Below, one piece after another: positions 28,196 through 28,448 of a stretch of DNA of 28,448 nt; position 1 is the stretch's first letter, and each line of letters begins with the position of its first letter. The notes beneath the pieces are model-generated. The model was not told where the DNA came from, ran no database searches, and worked only from the letters and a program-made list of their open reading frames with translations. The stretch spans positions 1 to 28,448 of the forward strand of contig JBHHXG010000017.1 in assembly GCA_046756985.1 (NCBI GenBank), written 5' to 3'. The translations under genes were made by a program, and so were the position numbers. Source of the stretch: JBHHXG01 sp046756985 (GTDB lineage: Bacteria; Pseudomonadota; Zetaproteobacteria; Mariprofundales; Mariprofundaceae).

Positions 28196-28448
28196 ATGAT
28201 CCAATCAGGGAAACATTCCCCATTGAAGATGATTCTGGCCATGATGGGTATCATCTTCATGGCGGAAACGCTGGTCATGGTGCTCTTCTACTTTGCCGGC
28301 GAAGCGACCAGTCTGACTGTTGCCCTGACGGACGCGTCGCTGTTATCGCTGCTGATTGCCGCGCCGATGTATTTCATCATTTTTCGGCCATTGCAACAGC
28401 AGCAACTCCGGATTGCGGAAAACGAAGAGTGGCTCAGAACCATCACGG
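28196..28448 (+). CDS. N-terminus of a two-helix membrane protein, probably a sensor (partial)
   Basis: The visible 84 residues run off the right edge. They hold two membrane helices, about 12-35 (MILAMMGIIFMAETLVMVLFYF) and 46-64 (ASLLSLLIAAPMYFIIF), separated by a very short periplasmic loop, then a cytoplasmic helix RPLQQQQLRIAENEEWLRTI. A linker of this kind commonly leads into a PAS, GGDEF or histidine-kinase region, but none is in view. No good ribosome binding site precedes ATG 28196; ATG 28229 is an alternative start. TATAAG about 10 bases upstream could be a -10, hinting at a leaderless start. Function unassigned. Confidence 0.65.
   Translation, partial: MIQSGKHSPLKMILAMMGIIFMAETLVMVLFYFAGEATSLTVALTDASLLSLLIAAPMYFIIFRPLQQQQLRIAENEEWLRTIT

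Overview
The window looks like chromosomal DNA of a Gram-negative, probably proteobacterial organism of middling GC content. Evidence for this is an outer-membrane efflux system, periplasmic DsbC/TlpA thioredoxins, a murein recycling ligase (Mpl) specific for meso-diaminopimelate peptides, and a type-1 ProRS with an editing domain. The combination of heavy copper handling, a b561-type cytochrome and a small c-type cytochrome would fit an environmental chemolithotroph such as a Zetaproteobacterium, but that placement is a guess. TTG start codons recur (cusC, lytic transglycosylase, one tlpA, ftsY). No rRNA, tRNA, CRISPR array, transposase or phage gene was seen, and no stretch over 300 bases lacks a gene.

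Layout. 1-810: the 5' end of a TolC-type gene (minus) diverges from a MarR regulator, with a tandem operator-like repeat between them. 847-2339: efp, divergent from an unrecognised two-domain protein. 2395-11910: copper/silver locus 1, holding a small secreted Met/His/Cys protein, cusC, cusB, cusA, a DUF411 lipoprotein and a P1B copper ATPase with four N-terminal metal-binding modules. 11922-15505: esterase, SGNH-type hydrolase, mpl and a small membrane protein. 15538-16343: a winged-helix/nucleotidyltransferase pair resembling a toxin-antitoxin or abortive-infection module. 16534-18063: a b561-like cytochrome and a secreted SUMF1-fold protein. 18149-22493: housekeeping (proS, lytic transglycosylase; convergent udg, rdgB, rph). 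22509-27096: copper/thiol locus 2. dsbC and tlpA point left; a second small Met/His/Cys protein, a Met-rich outer-membrane barrel, a monoheme cytochrome, a PCu(A)C chaperone with a His-rich tail and another tlpA point right. 27234-28448: ftsY and the start of a membrane protein that is probably a sensor.

How the genes fit together. Locus 1 is a complete copper export route. The ATPase moves Cu(I) from cytoplasm to periplasm, DUF411 and CusB (Met/His-rich tail) bind it there, and CusCBA expels it. Locus 2 looks like copper delivery plus redox maturation in the periplasm: PCu(A)C and TlpA are the usual pair for loading Cu onto cytochrome oxidase, DsbC/TlpA keep cysteines correct, and the outer-membrane barrel and small cytochrome have no assigned role. 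Both loci open with a small secreted metal-binding protein gene that lacks a Shine-Dalgarno sequence and has promoter-like elements so close that the mRNA could be leaderless. In both, that gene is followed by stem-loops and then by an outer-membrane protein gene. This shared architecture, and locus 2 itself, are the best candidates for something undescribed. A second oddity is a CTCTGTG-rich repeat just upstream of cusA, with a degenerate relative upstream of mpl, each supplying the apparent ribosome binding site.
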